Assembly (NCBI GenBank): GCA_010093485.1
Contig: MU001515.1
Location: 7,826-71,825, forward strand
Origin: Karstenula rhodostoma CBS 690.94
Taxonomy: Eukaryota; Ascomycota; Dothideomycetes; Pleosporales; Didymosphaeriaceae
Length of the DNA stretch: 64,000 nt
Direction of reading: 5' to 3'
Shown one piece after another: positions 26,101-38,490 of this stretch. The position numbers were made by a program, and so were the translations under genes. The notes under the pieces were generated by a model, which saw only the letters and a list, made by a program, of their open reading frames with translations, was not told the origin of the DNA and made no database searches. How positions within the stretch are numbered: position 1 is the first letter of the stretch; every line of letters starts with the position of its first letter.

Positions 26101-29100
26101 TAAATTTACTTTTTTTAATATTATAATAGAGATAGTACTCTTTTAGCTATTTAATAACTTTAGATATATAAGTCTTATATTCTAGGGGGTTCTTAGAGTA
26201 GATAAGAATATTATTAATATAAACTATATAAATTAAGTTAATTATATTAGCTAGAATTATATTAATAAAGTATTAAAATAATACTAGTCTATTAGTTATA
26301 CTAAAAGAAAGAATATTATACTTAAAGTTACTATATTAAGTTTAAAATATAGAGAGGTTAGAGGTATATTTAATAAGTTATATATAGTAAAAGGCTTATT
26401 ATAGGTCTAGTTTAGTAAATATATATATTCTAGATAGGTATATAAGAGTTTCCTCTAATAGTAATATAGAAATAATATCTTTCTTAGTAATACTATTAAA
26501 CCTTTTATAATTAATATAAAAATATTATCCCCCTCTAGGCTTTTTTATATATAAGATAGGGGAAGTAAAGCTAGTATTACTAAAGAAGATAAACCCTTTC
26601 TTTACTATATCCTAAATATATAGGTATAGTAATTCTAGCTTATTAAGGGATATAGAATATAGTAGGGAGGTCTTTAAAGTATTAATATCCTTAGTAAGGA
26701 TAATATTATAGTTAATATCTTTCTATTATAGGGATAAGGTATTTACCTTTTATTTACTAAAGTAAGAAATATCTATCCCTACCTATCTATAGTAGGGAAG
26801 CTTAGCTTTAAATTCTACTAGTAACTATTTTTAAAACTTTTTTAGAGAGTTAGCTATAGCTTTCTTTTTATAATACTTAGCTTTTATAAGTTTAAGTAAC
26901 TTATATTAACTAATAGAGCTAATCTCTATATTTTATATACTAACTATAAATACTATAATAGAGATAGTTAAAATATTAATACTAGCCTTAAAAAGCTATT
27001 TTCTTATTAGTATTTAATACTTAGGGGGTTCCTCTAAGGGTAGTAGTTCTAGATTAGATAGTATTTTATTTATTTTATATAAATCTTCCTTATATTAAAG
27101 CTACTCTATAGAGTAGAAGATAGTAATAACTTAGTTCTTTAGATAGTTTTTTAGTTTAATCCTTAGCTTTTATAAAAGTTTCTTAGTAGTTTATTTACTA
27201 GGGTCTCTAGTAGGATTAGGCTTAGTAAAGGTAGTTAATTCCCTTAGTAATAATTTATTATTATATAGTAACTTATTACTATATTTATATACTAAGGTAT
27301 TATCCTTAATATTAAATTTAGCTAATTACTAATTCTTATCTTTAGACTCTAGTAGTTTAACTTTATTACTATCCTTATCTAAAAATATATAATATACTAT
27401 AATAAAGTCCTTATCTAGGATAGACTCTACTAAAGGTAGTTAATAATTACTATAGTTCTAGGGGGTAGCCTATACTAGAGAGATAAATAATATTATAGGC
27501 TCTATAAGGATTTTAAACTCCTTTATAGGGGAGTATTCCCTATAGAGTAATTATACTTATTAAAGTTAAATATCCTCCTTCTTAAAGTTAGTATCCTATT
27601 AGTTAGTATTAAACTAGTATTTTTTATTAACTAGTAAGAGTAGGTAGTATAGTACTATAAATAAAATAATAACCTATAATAATATATTATCTAGCTATAA
27701 TAAGTACTAGTTATAATAATTAATTAGTATCTTAATATCCTTAAAGAATTTTTATTCTATAATAAGGTTATAGTTTTCTATTTTATATAGAATAAACTAT
27801 ATAGTTATAGGGTATCTATTAATATTAAGTACTACTTAAAAGTAATAATTAACTAAGGTAGCCTTCTTACTAGTAAAACTTTTAAGAGGGATTAAGTATT
27901 TAAGCTATATTAACTTAATACTAAGTTAGTACCTTAGTACTTTCTCTAGCTATAAGGTAATAAGATTATATATAGATATACTAGAATTAATAAGGCTATA
28001 TATATAAATCTTATATTTATTATTTTAGAATATTATAGAAAGTATAAAAGGTATTCTTCTAAATAAGTTAGAAATTTAAATATCTTTAGGGTTAGTATAA
28101 TATTTCTTAGGGTAAAACGCTAGCTTTTATAAGTTAATTAGTTCTATATCTACTACTCCTATTAGGGGCACTAGCCTAGAGTTAACTAGTATTTCTAGTT
28201 TTCTAATTTAAAGTCTAACTTAGAGTTTTTATTAGAGGTATATTTATTACTAGATTCTAGGAAGAAGTAAGCCTTATTCTCTTTTTAAATCTTTATAATA
28301 GTAGTAATAGTATACCTATTATAGAGTTTAATAGGGTAATTATAGTAGATATAGTCCTTAAAAAGGTAGTTATAATATATCTAATTTTTATAATACTACT
28401 CCCTAGAGTACCTATATTTAGGGTTAGTAGATTAGTACTTTAAAGTTAATTCTATTATAGTATCTTTAGGTAGTCCTATAGTATAATAAGGGGCTAAAGT
28501 AACTATTTATAATAAAAACTCCTTATAATAGTATAGAGTAGAGGGAGTAAATTAATTATAGTTAGTTTAATAATTATACTTATAGGCTTTATATAGCTTA
28601 TAGATAATAATATAAAATTTATTATAGTCTATAATAGGGTTAATAGTATTTTAGGTAAGCTAGTTAGTAAACTTTATATAGAGTTTCTTATAGAGTATCT
28701 TTTTAGAATTATTAAAATAAAACCTAGCCTAGTTTATAAATATATTATACTATATAATAAATAAGTTTATATCTCCTCTAGATAGAAGTATTATTTTCTA
28801 GAGATTAGTATAGGTATTAATATTCTAGTTTAGTAGTATAAATATAGCTTAGAGATAATTATATAGACCTATAAGAGATATAGTTAATTACTACTATTTT
28901 TAAGTATTAAAAATTTTAAAAGTATAGTCTTTTAGCTATATATTAATATAATTAGTAATAGCTATAGCCTATTTTTTAAAAGTATCTTACTAAAAGTAAT
29001 CTATATTAAACTTAATTTTAACCTCTAGTAAATAGAATTATAACTTAAATTAAGTCTTATTACTATTAAACTTATTAGAGTTTAGAACTTTAGGGAATAG

Positions 29101-30535
29101 ATATTTACTCTAGCGAGCTTAGTATTTTATATAGTAAAGATTTAGTACTTTATAGAAAAGTTTACTAGAGGTATTTACTCTTAGAATATATTAACCTATA
29201 GTAGAATAGCCTATACCTTACTAACTATTTATCTTTAAAGTAACTAGTTTAGTATTATATTTAATAGTAGGTACTAGCTTAGTAGAGGAAGTACTAAACT
29301 AGTAAGATAATTTAAAGCTATTATTACTATCTAAGTTACTAATTATTATCTTTATTAGTTAATTTTTAGTCTTAGTAGTCTTCTTTAGTTCTATAATTTT
29401 AGTTTATAGATAATTATTTTCCTTTTAAGTCTATATTTAGAAGTCTATTATAATATTAATTTTATTATTTAAATTAATATTTTACTAGACTAGCTTTTAT
29501 CGCTAGTCCTATACTTTATATATATATTAGAATAAGGCTATAAGCTATAGCTTTATAGTAAATAGGACTATATTAGCCTTAATATAGCCTATATATATAT
29601 TAGAAGTAGTAGTAAACTCTAGGCCTTAGTAGTTTAAGGTCTCTAGATACTTTCTATCTAAAATAATTAGGTTTAGAATAATTATATTAATATTAGTAAA
29701 GACTATATATAGTTTAAATACTTCCTTTAGCTTTTATAGTCTAGTTATCTATAAACTAGCCTTAAAGTTATCTTCTTCCTTTTTATAGTTTCTAGTTCTA
29801 GGATTCTAATAAAGGTTTAATTTCTTTTTAACCTTACTAATATTAGCTAGATATTTTTTAGTACCTTTAAGTAGCTAAATATCTAGTTCTAGTAGGAAAA
29901 GTTTAACCTAGAAAGGTAAGTCTTCTAGCTTATAGGAAGGTTATATACTAGAGACTTTAGTTACTAGTACCTATTCTTATATTAAAATAGGTAAGTAATT
30001 TTAAAATAATATATATAGTATCTTACCTATAGTTATACTATAATAGGGGTTATTTATCTTTAAAATATTATTAAGGTTTTCTTTATTAAAATTAAAAATT
30101 ATTATTATTTTAGTAGTATAGCTTATAGAGTAAGTCCTAGTATAGTTTTAAAAAAAAGGTATTAAATCCCTATTAATAGACTATTTAGATACTAGAGGTT
30201 TTATTTTTATATACTTAGTTATAGGTAGTAGTATAGTAGGTATAGAGCTATTTAGAGGTAAAGTAAATAAAATAAAAGGGCTATTTAAAATAAAAATATT
30301 ATATAAATTAATATTTACTATAAGAGTAAAAAATAAGTTTAGATAAATAAGGTATAAATAATAAATAGATAGTTAGTTATATTTTAAACCTATTTATTAA
30401 GAATATATATATTATTTTTAGTATACCTATAGTAGATATATATTTTTACCTAAAAGGGATTTAACCTTTATAGTAGTTAATTCTACTAAAAGTACTTAAT
30501 ATTAATAGGTTTTTAAGGAAGTTTAAAAAATTTAA

Positions 30536-30660
30536 GAGAATATTCTAGTACCTTAATAGCTAGCTTTTAATAAGGACTTTAGAGGATATTCTAGTACCTT
30601 AATAGCTAGCCTTTAATAAGGACTTTAGAGGATATTCTAGTACCTTAATAACTAATCTAA
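30536..30660 (-). repeat. 46-bp tandem repeat in gypsy copy 2, 3 units
   Basis: The motif ATATTCTAGTACCTTAATAG recurs three times at 46-bp spacing. It is the complement of the five-unit array at 10952-11160. Confidence 0.9.
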
Positions 30661-30762
30661 AGAAAAATTTTAGGATTTTAGTAAACCTTTTTATACCTAA
30701 AGAGTTAAAGGTAGATATTATAGTTACTAATCTCTAGCTAAAAGAAAGGGTTTTAAGTTTAA

Positions 30763-31008
30763 TATAAGGCTAGAATATAGCTAAATAGAGTAAATACTCT
30801 TAGAATTAAATAGATAGAAGAAACTATATAAATTAAAACTAAACTTAAAATACTAAAATAAAGAGGGTCCTAGGAAGGGACTCTCTATATACTAGGTATT
30901 TAAAATTTACTAACTAATCTATATATAGGCTACTAGATAAGGCCTAAGCTTAAAAGTAGGTAAATATTCTATAAGGGGATTTAATCTTAGGTTAAATTAA
31001 CCCTTATA
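30763..31008 (-). repeat. 5' LTR of gypsy copy 2
   Basis: 246 bp, complement of the copy 1 LTR. The outer end abuts the duplication ACTAT at 31009-31013. Confidence 0.93.
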
Positions 31009-31013
31009 ACTAT

Positions 31014-31961
31014 CTAGCTAGGTAGTTTAAGATTACCGCGTTCTTATATAGTATATATAGTGGCGATATACCTTTAAAATAGAGAGTATCCTTATTCTAA
31101 TTATTATAGTCCTATTATTTAACTTTTATATCTACTAATTTATATAAGCCAAATAATATAGTCTTGTTCTAAAGCGATATAGTGGACAGGATTTCCTAGA
31201 ATCGACACGTTACTATAGAGAGAATCTTAATATCCTTGAAATCTTCCTGCTGTCGGCCGGTGTCGCTTTCTTCCTGTTTCCCTTTAACCTGTACAAGCAA
31301 TAAGTTGAAGGGTAAATTAGCGCATTGGGGACCAGCTTCTTAGTTGTTAGAATCGCCTTGCTGGTTGCCCTTAAGACATAGGAACACTTCTTCGCCAACA
31401 AGTCCCTTGTGCCATAAGTTTTCGTGAAAGATTAGACTGTTGTTGGCGCTTGCCTTGCCCCATCCACTTTATACTTCAGTCTAGTTGTTGGTTCGTATAT
31501 TCTAGTCATATGTGCGGCAGATTCTCTCTATAACCCCTTGTGACAGCTTAACTGCGGCTTTCTTCGAAGGAGCGGGAGAATACCCCACGCCGTCAGCGCT
31601 GCTCAGCATAAGCCGCCCGACGAAGGAAGGTTGAGATACAGTAAAAAATGTGTTTTTTAAGAGTTGGTATAAAACTGTGAAACGCCGCCTTCGGTTTTCT
31701 TATGCTGTCCATATTATTTACATTATTACCCTTCGACACAATGAACTAAAATTCATGTGCAAGAACAGTTACACTAAATAGAGCGCGATATCGCTAGGTT
31801 CTCCAATCAGTCGCAATAGCAAAGGAGGAGCTGCCCAAACGCTCCCTACCAACCCAAAACCCAAGTGACACTAGAACACCGCAATTGGGACCGCCCACCC
31901 TCATTAAGCTCATAATATAATCCATCAATCATTACGCTTTCGTAGTTTAAAGGTTGCAACA
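31014..31961. other. Isochore boundary and intergenic DNA
   Basis: Composition moves from RIP-type AT-rich sequence (to about 31,150) to mixed DNA containing CpA and TpG. A 62-codon minus-strand frame at 31213-31401 has no recognisable features and I do not call it a gene. The rest is probably the 3' flank of the gene that ends at 31962. Confidence 0.6.
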
Positions 31962-32618
31962 TCATAATATCCCGTTCTCCAGATTCACTTCAAGCACGAA
32001 GGCGCATGCCGTCGATACCATGTACTTCACCTCCTCTTGCTCCAGCCCGTTTGTCTGGTCCGACCCATCCCACTTAATGCCAACAATCTTGCCGGCGCCT
32101 TCTCCCTTCAAATCAATAACAACGAAAAGCTCGGCGATCTTCATCCCCGTCCAGCTACGGTGGAAGTGCACTTTGAGTTTACCGGAGCGGTCGGGCCCTT
32201 CGGAATATATGAACCATTTGTCGTCCGTTTCCCTCGGGCGGAAACCCGTGACTAGGCTGTACGCTTGCTCGGGCGTCAGGAAAACGTTCCACGCAATGGT
32301 ATGTACGAACGGCGAGGCGGGGAAAGGCATTGTGCGCATGTCGGATGCCAGCACCCTCCTTCGCAATTCGACCTCTCGCTTGGGAGATACGACCGCAGGA
32401 GCTTTGTCGGAGAACTCAATCGTTTGGAGGTGGGTGATGATTTTTGCATCTAGGTTCTTGTTCGCGGGACGCCGTTGCAGCTTGCGAGGCGATGATAGTG
32501 GCGATGATCCCGGGGAAACCGGCAGAACCGGCCTACTTTCGCGTTTTGAAAGGCGTCTAAAAATTGAAGTCGAACGCTTCAAGAGCGAAGGCGATGGCGG
32601 TTGCTCCAAGGCTATCAT
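31962..32618 (-). CDS. Conserved fungal hypothetical protein, no intron
   Basis: A 218-aa frame when started at the internal Met (MIALEQPPSP). The frame extends 45 codons further to 32753, but that extension looks unlike the rest, so I prefer the shorter start. The N-terminal 60 residues are Ser/Pro/Arg-rich and probably disordered. The C-terminal half (residues about 95-218) looks like a compact domain with aromatic-rich segments such as KWFIYSEGPD, VHFHRSWTGMKIAEL and GIKWDGSDQ. That pattern resembles a small conserved domain found in hypothetical proteins of fungi and bacteria, but I cannot name it. There is no signal peptide and no membrane segment. It is the first gene beside the AT isochore yet shows no RIP-type damage. 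Confidence 0.65.
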   Translation of the reverse strand: MIALEQPPSPSLLKRSTSIFRRLSKRESRPVLPVSPGSSPLSSPRKLQRRPANKNLDAKIITHLQTIEFSDKAPAVVSPKREVELRRRVLASDMRTMPFPASPFVHTIAWNVFLTPEQAYSLVTGFRPRETDDKWFIYSEGPDRSGKLKVHFHRSWTGMKIAELFVVIDLKGEGAGKIVGIKWDGSDQTNGLEQEEVKYMVSTACAFVLEVNLENGIL

Positions 32619-34047
32619 TGTGTCGAACAATGCGCTACCTTGGTGAAAGAATGTGAGAATGGAAACGAAACACTGAAAAGTCGTGGGCGCAGCGAAGTTG
32701 CTCAAGGGCCAAAGAGGATCGAAGAGGGCCGGAGAGGTGGGCCGGAGGGGCAAGGCCCTTTGTGAGCACTTGAACGAGGCTCAGCCGCACCACACCAGCT
32801 CCACGCGCTGCTGTTTTGAGACATTCCAATACGCCGGCCAAGCCCACAGCGGTCGCGACAAAGGCCTGGGGCCAGGAACTAGCGGAGCGCCGTCCAATGG
32901 CGCGGGTCTTACGCCACCCTTGGTGCGGTCGAGGTTACCACGCGTCGCAGAGATCGTGGAGGGGCTACATTAACGTCACCTAGGATTCCTGCGGGCATCG
33001 CACGACCCGCCTCCCGAGTTCTTGTTCCCCAGCGCGACACACGGTCCTTTGAACGGCAACGATGCGGCCAGTGCTACTTTCGTATCAACTCGAGATACCG
33101 TCCTCGAACGACGGGGTAGTTCGTGTCATCGCTGTGGGAACCGTAGCCGACCCCTCCTAAGCGTTGGCGATGGGTCGGTTCGTGTTTGGCCGGGATCTGC
33201 ACCTTGGACTAGACCCTGCATGTCGGCCCCCGTACGCAAGTCCGATGCAGTTGCAATATCGACATATTGCACCGCTGCTCCTACTTTTACAGTGCGTTAT
33301 CATGCTTATCTTCAGTATCGACATTCACGAAAAGCTCGTTTCGCGCCATGGAAATTCGTTTCCATCGCACAGAACGAACACGAGAACAGACGCGTTTCAC
33401 CTCTGGCCGGAGCTATCGGGAGACCCAGAACTATGGTCGCGCTGCCGATATCACGACGGACCACTGATGGACTGTGCGTTGGCTGTATCGTTGGCGCGTC
33501 AACGTTCAGACCGACTACGCGTTACCATAGTAAGGGGGCATACATACATGACGAAACGACACGTAAAACTTGTATCACGACGGACAGGTCCCTCGCTGCA
33601 CTTTGGAGCAATCACCAAACCAGGAGAAGCTCCGCCGATGCACGACGAGTGGAGCACCAGTAGAGAGACGCGCATCGACACGTACAACGAACATGCATGG
33701 CCTTTCCTCCATTCAATTATCATCAATCATCACATGTGTACAAAGTTCCTAGCTCATAGACAGCCATTGTGTAAAAGGGCTACCTCCCGATATAATCGCC
33801 AGCTATTTCGTGCGGAGATGGCGCCTGGTACACTAGACGGAAAAGAAGAGCCACTTCTTCATGGTGCGCGTCCTACTGCGCGATGGTGGTTCGCTCAAAC
33901 CTTAACACTCGAATCGGCACCACTTCCCACCCCAAAAGCTCTCCCCGCCCGCAATAATACCAGGCGAAAATCAGCGATTTCGTTTACCAAAAGGGCCTGC
34001 CATAAGACGCTGGTAATGCCCATATGCATGCTCAACGCGCAATGCGT
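32619..34047. other. Intergenic region, no supported gene
   Basis: Several overlapping frames exist on both strands (up to 303 codons, plus, 33164-34075). They overlap each other, show no domain-like pattern and no consistent splice sites. Probably chance frames in GC-rich DNA. Confidence 0.5.
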
Positions 34048-34898
34048 CTACGTGTGGTGGCGCCAGCCCAAGTAGATCAACCAGCCGGCTATGAAGGCAT
34101 AGCAGACAGCGTATAGGACGAATGGTGCCAAGACCAAGCAAGCTGCGGCCATAAAGCTTAACTCCGTTTTCAGCTTCTGCGTCCATTCCGTCAAGAAAGC
34201 GGTTACACCGATTACTCTACACGGTACGAGACGGCGACCGTCGTTCCATGCGACAATAGTTACAGCCGCAGTCGTGGTAATGGTTCCAACCAAGTAGCCG
34301 AGAAGATAGTCGTGGAGTTCAGAGAGGGTCACGACGTTGGAGACCGCGAACCTGAACCCGGACCTGGCACACGTGCGCAGGCCGGTAAAAGCCACGAAAG
34401 CACATGCGACCGTAAGCATGTACAAGTAGAGGAACTCGAGATGGGTGAACCAGAGTCGAAGAGCTTCGCGCTTGGTGTAGGGTCCGCGGCTGAAGAGCTG
34501 GGCTTGCATGTCGGAAAGCGCATTCTATACTGTAGGGGAAAAGCACGTCCCCCACCAAACAGGAGACTTCGCCGAGGGGGGTTCATCTTGCAAAGGATAG
34601 ACGGGATCTTTGGGACGGCGGTGGTGTACGTGATATCGCGCGTGCAGACTAGACAACGGGTTTGGTGGTGAAAGGCGAGCTTCGTGTGACATGTACCGCC
34701 GACGAAGTGTCCACATGGATGCAGCTGCATTGGTTGGCATGGTGGCTCGTTGCCGGCCGGGTCCGGTGGGGCACCGAAGTCGCGGAAGCAGATGAAACAG
34801 TGCTCGTCGGAGGGGACATGATACACCTTGGTGAGGCACGGCTTTCGCAAGAGCAGAAGGATGTTGCGCAGGTCGTCAGACTGGTCACGGTCTGCCAT
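34048..34898 (-). CDS. RING-finger multi-pass membrane protein (putative E3 ligase)
   Basis: Two overlapping minus-strand frames join into one protein of roughly 250-270 aa. The first starts at ATG 34898 and carries a RING-like zinc module: Cys34 and Cys37 (CFICF), Cys62 and His64 (HPCGH), Cys70, then Cys82 and Cys85 (CLVC). The second (to 34048) carries hydrophobic segments that read as three or four membrane helices, starting with LEFLYLYMLTVACAFVAF. One intron of about 50-110 nt must lie within 34,480-34,620. Several GT/AG pairs fit, so the junction is unresolved. Membrane RING proteins of this design are commonly ubiquitin ligases; substrate unknown. Without splicing the RING frame would run on to 34329. 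Confidence 0.6.
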
Positions 34899-36701
34899 GG
34901 TGGAGTAGCAAAGACGCTTCTGTGCTTGAGGTAGGTACGCGAGTTGCTGCCGGGATTGTCACCTGACTGGAGTAAAGGTTGACTACACAGGCTGAGTGTC
35001 GAGCCGAGTTTTTTGCTCTAGGGAAAAGCTCATGAACATCTATTTATATCCAGATGATCAAGGATATGTGCGCCCGGGCCTCAGTGAGACTGGCCATGGC
35101 GTATCTAAAGTCGGAGGTCGTTCGCATATCTTTCACGCTTGGGCTCGATCGCGTGGTCAGCTTCTACAGCTGAATACGGAACTACGAAACAACGCTTCTA
35201 GATGGAGCATTGTTAAAGTTCTATGTATTACTTTGTGCAGCTCTAGAATCACAGTGAAGTATCTCCCACCGGGTTTCGAATGATGTCAGTATCTGATCGT
35301 CTTGCAATGCTCAGCAGCACCATTATCTAGGCCAATTCCATCCCTGCGGCCTTCTTCAAAAGACGAGTTGCATCCGTCCTGTCTGCTTACATGGTAATAG
35401 AGAAGCATGACGTAGATGGCTAATTATCATGAAAGCGACCAGGCAAGCAACCCATCCAGACATTCGCCCAACACTAAGAGTTATACCAGATCATGATCTC
35501 CGTATAGTCACAGTAATGCCGCAGCTTCTAGGGAGGCATCAGCCCAGCAAGAACAAGTGAATGACCATCGCCATCTTCATGAAGTCAGCGTAGCTCGACA
35601 TGCAGTAGAGCCTTAACACACCGATTGTTCGGCCCTTGAAATAGCAACGCTGTGGTATAAGAAAGGCACTAACTTTCCAAGCCGCTGAGAAATTAGCATT
35701 GAAATATCCAGAGCCTTGCTGACCAGCTCCGAGGCTATTGAGCGCTCGCCGTTTGAGGCCACCAGACCAGCGCTCAAGTCACGGGTTTTATAAATACATA
35801 TCATGAAAATTCGGTCAATTATTCTCACCGTGCAAATGCCATACGGCGAAGACAAGAGACAAGGGTAAAAAAGATCAACGTCCGCACGTGCCTGAATTAC
35901 TATATGGTATCTGCGTTTTTACCGGGAACACATGTATTTCTCAGGGACCCCATTGTCTCTAAAAGAGGACTGTCGCAGCTATCAGTCGTACAGGCACTCG
36001 TGAAAGATACTTGCGCATCGTCAACTTAGGTGGATCACGTCGTGCCTGGCGAGATCCGTGGACGCGAGGTGTATTCACAGCCACTTTTTTCAGAAGTTCG
36101 GCCAAGCGCTCACGCTGATATATATGATGTAGTTCAATTGTATGGTGTATTTAAAAGGTGTGCAGCGAGGGTTTACGGAAAGGTTTCCGGACAATTTGTT
36201 GGAAACTGGCTAAGCAAGGAACGCGGCCACTTGCTATGTTCTTCAGAGTACCCTGTAGCCTCAGACATCGATACCAAATGCAGAAAAAGTATTGGATCCA
36301 GTTCATCCAAGTCTAGCATATCTGAATGCAGCCCTCTCGGGTGTGTGATGTGGGCCGAACTCTACTCTCCTTCGCTGCACACGCAATCAGGCCGCACACG
36401 CGATTGTTGGGTTGCACACGTCGCACGAGGCTGGCATAAGTTTAAACGAGGCTCTGCCCATTTTCGGGCTCAAGCCTACGCCCCACCAAAAGTCGGGTCA
36501 GCACTTGAATACACGACTGCGCTAAGATATCAAACGCCCGCACTTGCGCTTGCTACTCTAATCACGTCAAAATACTTCAAAGCGAGTCGATCTGCCTTCA
36601 TAATCTTTCAGGTTCTACTCCCCTTCTCCTGGTGCCTTGCTATCACCCTATTCGCTATGAATGGTATGCCATTCAGCTCGCTCTTCGACACAGTCTAATG
36701 A
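34899..36701. other. Intergenic region, no supported gene
   Basis: Mixed-composition DNA of 1.8 kb. A 222-codon plus-strand frame at 36030-36698 has no recognisable domain. It ends just upstream of, and in the same frame as, the broken amidohydrolase, but looks like chance. Confidence 0.5.
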
Positions 36702-37997
36702 CTTATAGTACTCGACCCATGGTCGCCACAGCAGAGCATAAGTGCAAGCAATCTATCGGCGGATAGCACTGAGTCTGCTCGGCTTGCATCGATCGTCAAT
36801 TCGTACCGTCCAAACCTAACCAAATACGAAGAATTCTATCGCCAGGTCCATCAAAAACCCGAGATCTCAGGCCTGGAATCCGAGACTGCTGCGCTGGTCG
36901 CAGACCACCTTCGCACGCTTGGCTTCGAGGTTCACACTCATATTGGCGGAGAAGGAGTTGTCGGAATCCTGCACAATGGACCAGGAAAGACCATCCTCAA
37001 TCGAGCTGAGCTGGATGCACCGCCGATACTGGAGTAAACCGACTTGCCTTATACAAGTACCAAAAGAATGACTGATCTATATGGGAATGAAAGACCCGTC
37101 ATGCACGCTTGTGGCCACGACATGAACATGGCTACACTTTTGGGTGCGAGCAATCTCCTCAAAGCAGCAAGTCGTGAGTGGAGCGGGACTTTGATTGCCT
37201 TGTTCCAGCCTGACGAAGAGGAGACCGGCGGTGCACAGGCAATGATAGATGACGGACTGTACTCAAAAGTCCCCATACCCGACTTACTTCTTGGTCAGCA
37301 TGTTGTTACCCTTCATGCGGGACAAATAGCAGCCAAATCTGGACCTGTACTCGTCGCCGCAGATTCCATCAATGTCCGCATCACTGGTGGTCCATACGAG
37401 AACAGTCTCAACCCTCAGATATGTCTAGATCCAATCCCACTCGCTATGCACATCATTTCCGAGCGGGACGATTACGTTCACGAACGAATTGGAGCGGACG
37501 AAGATGTTACGGTGGCTTGTTGGGGGTTCCATGCCGGTGTACCCGGAAACGACTATGTGGCATACGCAGACATTCCCCTCGACGTGAAAACAGTCAAAGC
37601 CGACGTGCGCAAGCAAGCACTGCGACTAATAGAGGACAAGATCAAAGTAGAACGTAGAACAGCTGGAACTCCGAAAGAGCCTCAGTTCAACTACTCAGTA
37701 CGGGCACCGTTGACAGAGAACAACGACAAGACCACGGCTCGAATCCAAGCAGCATTCCACGATTATTTCGGAAGCGACTCGGTCCCGATGAGGTTCACCC
37801 GAGCTTGCGAAGACTTTTCCCTCCTTACCGGGGGACACAATGTGCCGCACACGTATTGGAACTTCGGAGGCAGTCCTACGACTGACGGAGAGATTCCTAC
37901 GAACCACTCGCCGTTTTTTGCACCGGCCATAGAACCCACTCTCGAGGCAGGCGTGAGCGCCATGGCGTTGGCAGTGCTTGCATTCAGTGCCAGCTAG
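36702..37997 (+). pseudogene. M20D-type amidohydrolase (hippurate hydrolase/aminoacylase-like), disrupted
   Basis: A frame from about 36702 to 37997 reads as a whole M20D metallopeptidase-fold amidohydrolase: QVHQKPEISGLESETAAL, then HACGHDMNMATL with the Cys and His metal ligands, then FQPDEEETGGAQAM with the catalytic Glu, GQHV, and NHSPFF near the C-terminus. The family hydrolyses N-acyl amino acids. The frame is broken by TAA at 37035-37037 within LDAPPILE*TDLPYTS, where the family has LEQTGLPYAS. A CAA-to-TAA change explains it. No usable intron spans the site. No in-frame ATG exists between 36702 and the stop; ATG 36698 is in another frame. The dimerisation-domain GRGGHGS motif is replaced by GGPYENS. 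I read it as a recent pseudogene, though a spliced 5' end cannot be excluded. Confidence 0.75.
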
Positions 37998-38490
37998 CGT
38001 CGCTGAGCATCAACTCCCGGGTACGCCGCGTGTCTTGTACACTCGAAGAGCCACAGCACCTCGAGCACAATGCAGGTTCCATTGAGATATCTGAAGCGGG
38101 CATGGCATGGGCGAGCGCCACATAACTTGATGAGATCCAACCCAGGGAGTGGTGGTCACTGCTATGCGCTTATACCATGCATACGAGCTCATTTACTAGC
38201 TCCTGCTCAAACTTCCCATAATAAATGTAACACATAAATGACCCGAACGCACTGACATGCTCCATTGGAGAGCATCGCCTCCAGTATTGGGTAATGATAT
38301 GAGCCTCATCCGAATTCGTGTATATACTGCCATGCACCGCAAACACACCCGCCCGGAGCCAACCTCAGACACAAGCTTGAGAAGCGACATGTCACACACA
38401 TTGCATCGCATCAACAAGTATCGTTTACGTCAGCCTCAACGTACTACCATTCAATTATCGCAATCCCATCTATATACATCTCCTCGTCGG

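Larger units (their letters stand above)
22919..31008 (-). mobile_element. Ty3/gypsy LTR retrotransposon, copy 2, RIP-degenerate
   Basis: The 8,090-bp element is reverse complementary to gypsy copy 1 along its length. LTRs of 246 bp lie at 22919-23164 and 30763-31008. Perfect 5-bp duplications ACTAT flank it (22914-22918, 31009-31013). The complemented polypurine tract, CTACCCCCTTCTAAGC, follows the left LTR, so transcription ran right to left. It is 91 bp shorter than copy 1, matching the loss of two 46-bp leader units. All frames are broken. Confidence 0.95.
1..31150. other. RIP-saturated AT-rich isochore (no genes)
   Basis: The whole stretch is extremely AT-rich and dominated by TpA. CpA and TpG are nearly absent, while CpG still occurs in places, for example GCGCG near 23,180. 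This is the known footprint of repeat-induced point mutation, which converts CpA to TpA on both strands. No open frame of 60 or more codons exists on either strand, because start codons (ATG to ATA) and Gln, Arg and Trp codons (to stops) are destroyed. The content is retrotransposon DNA, itemised below. Composition changes abruptly at about 31,150-31,250. Confidence 0.95.

Noticed and set aside
1..31150. CRISPR array, rDNA, or mitochondrial DNA as an explanation for the AT-rich repeats
   Set aside because: Repeats are LTR pairs and element copies, with decayed RT and integrase motifs. No regular spacers, rRNA or mitochondrial genes are seen.
31213..31401. 62-codon minus-strand frame at the isochore edge
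   Set aside because: Short, no recognisable feature, and located in transitional DNA.
33022..34075. Overlapping plus-strand frames of 213 and 303 codons
   Set aside because: They overlap each other in different frames, have no domain-like pattern or splice logic, and random long frames are expected in this composition.
36030..36698. 222-codon frame upstream of the amidohydrolase, in the same frame
   Set aside because: Composition is not protein-like for this family, and two stops separate it from the M20D frame.
37034..37059. A 26-nt intron (GTAAAC...ACAAG) removing the stop in the M20D gene
   Set aside because: Too short for fungal splicing, and it would delete conserved residues (TDLPYTS).
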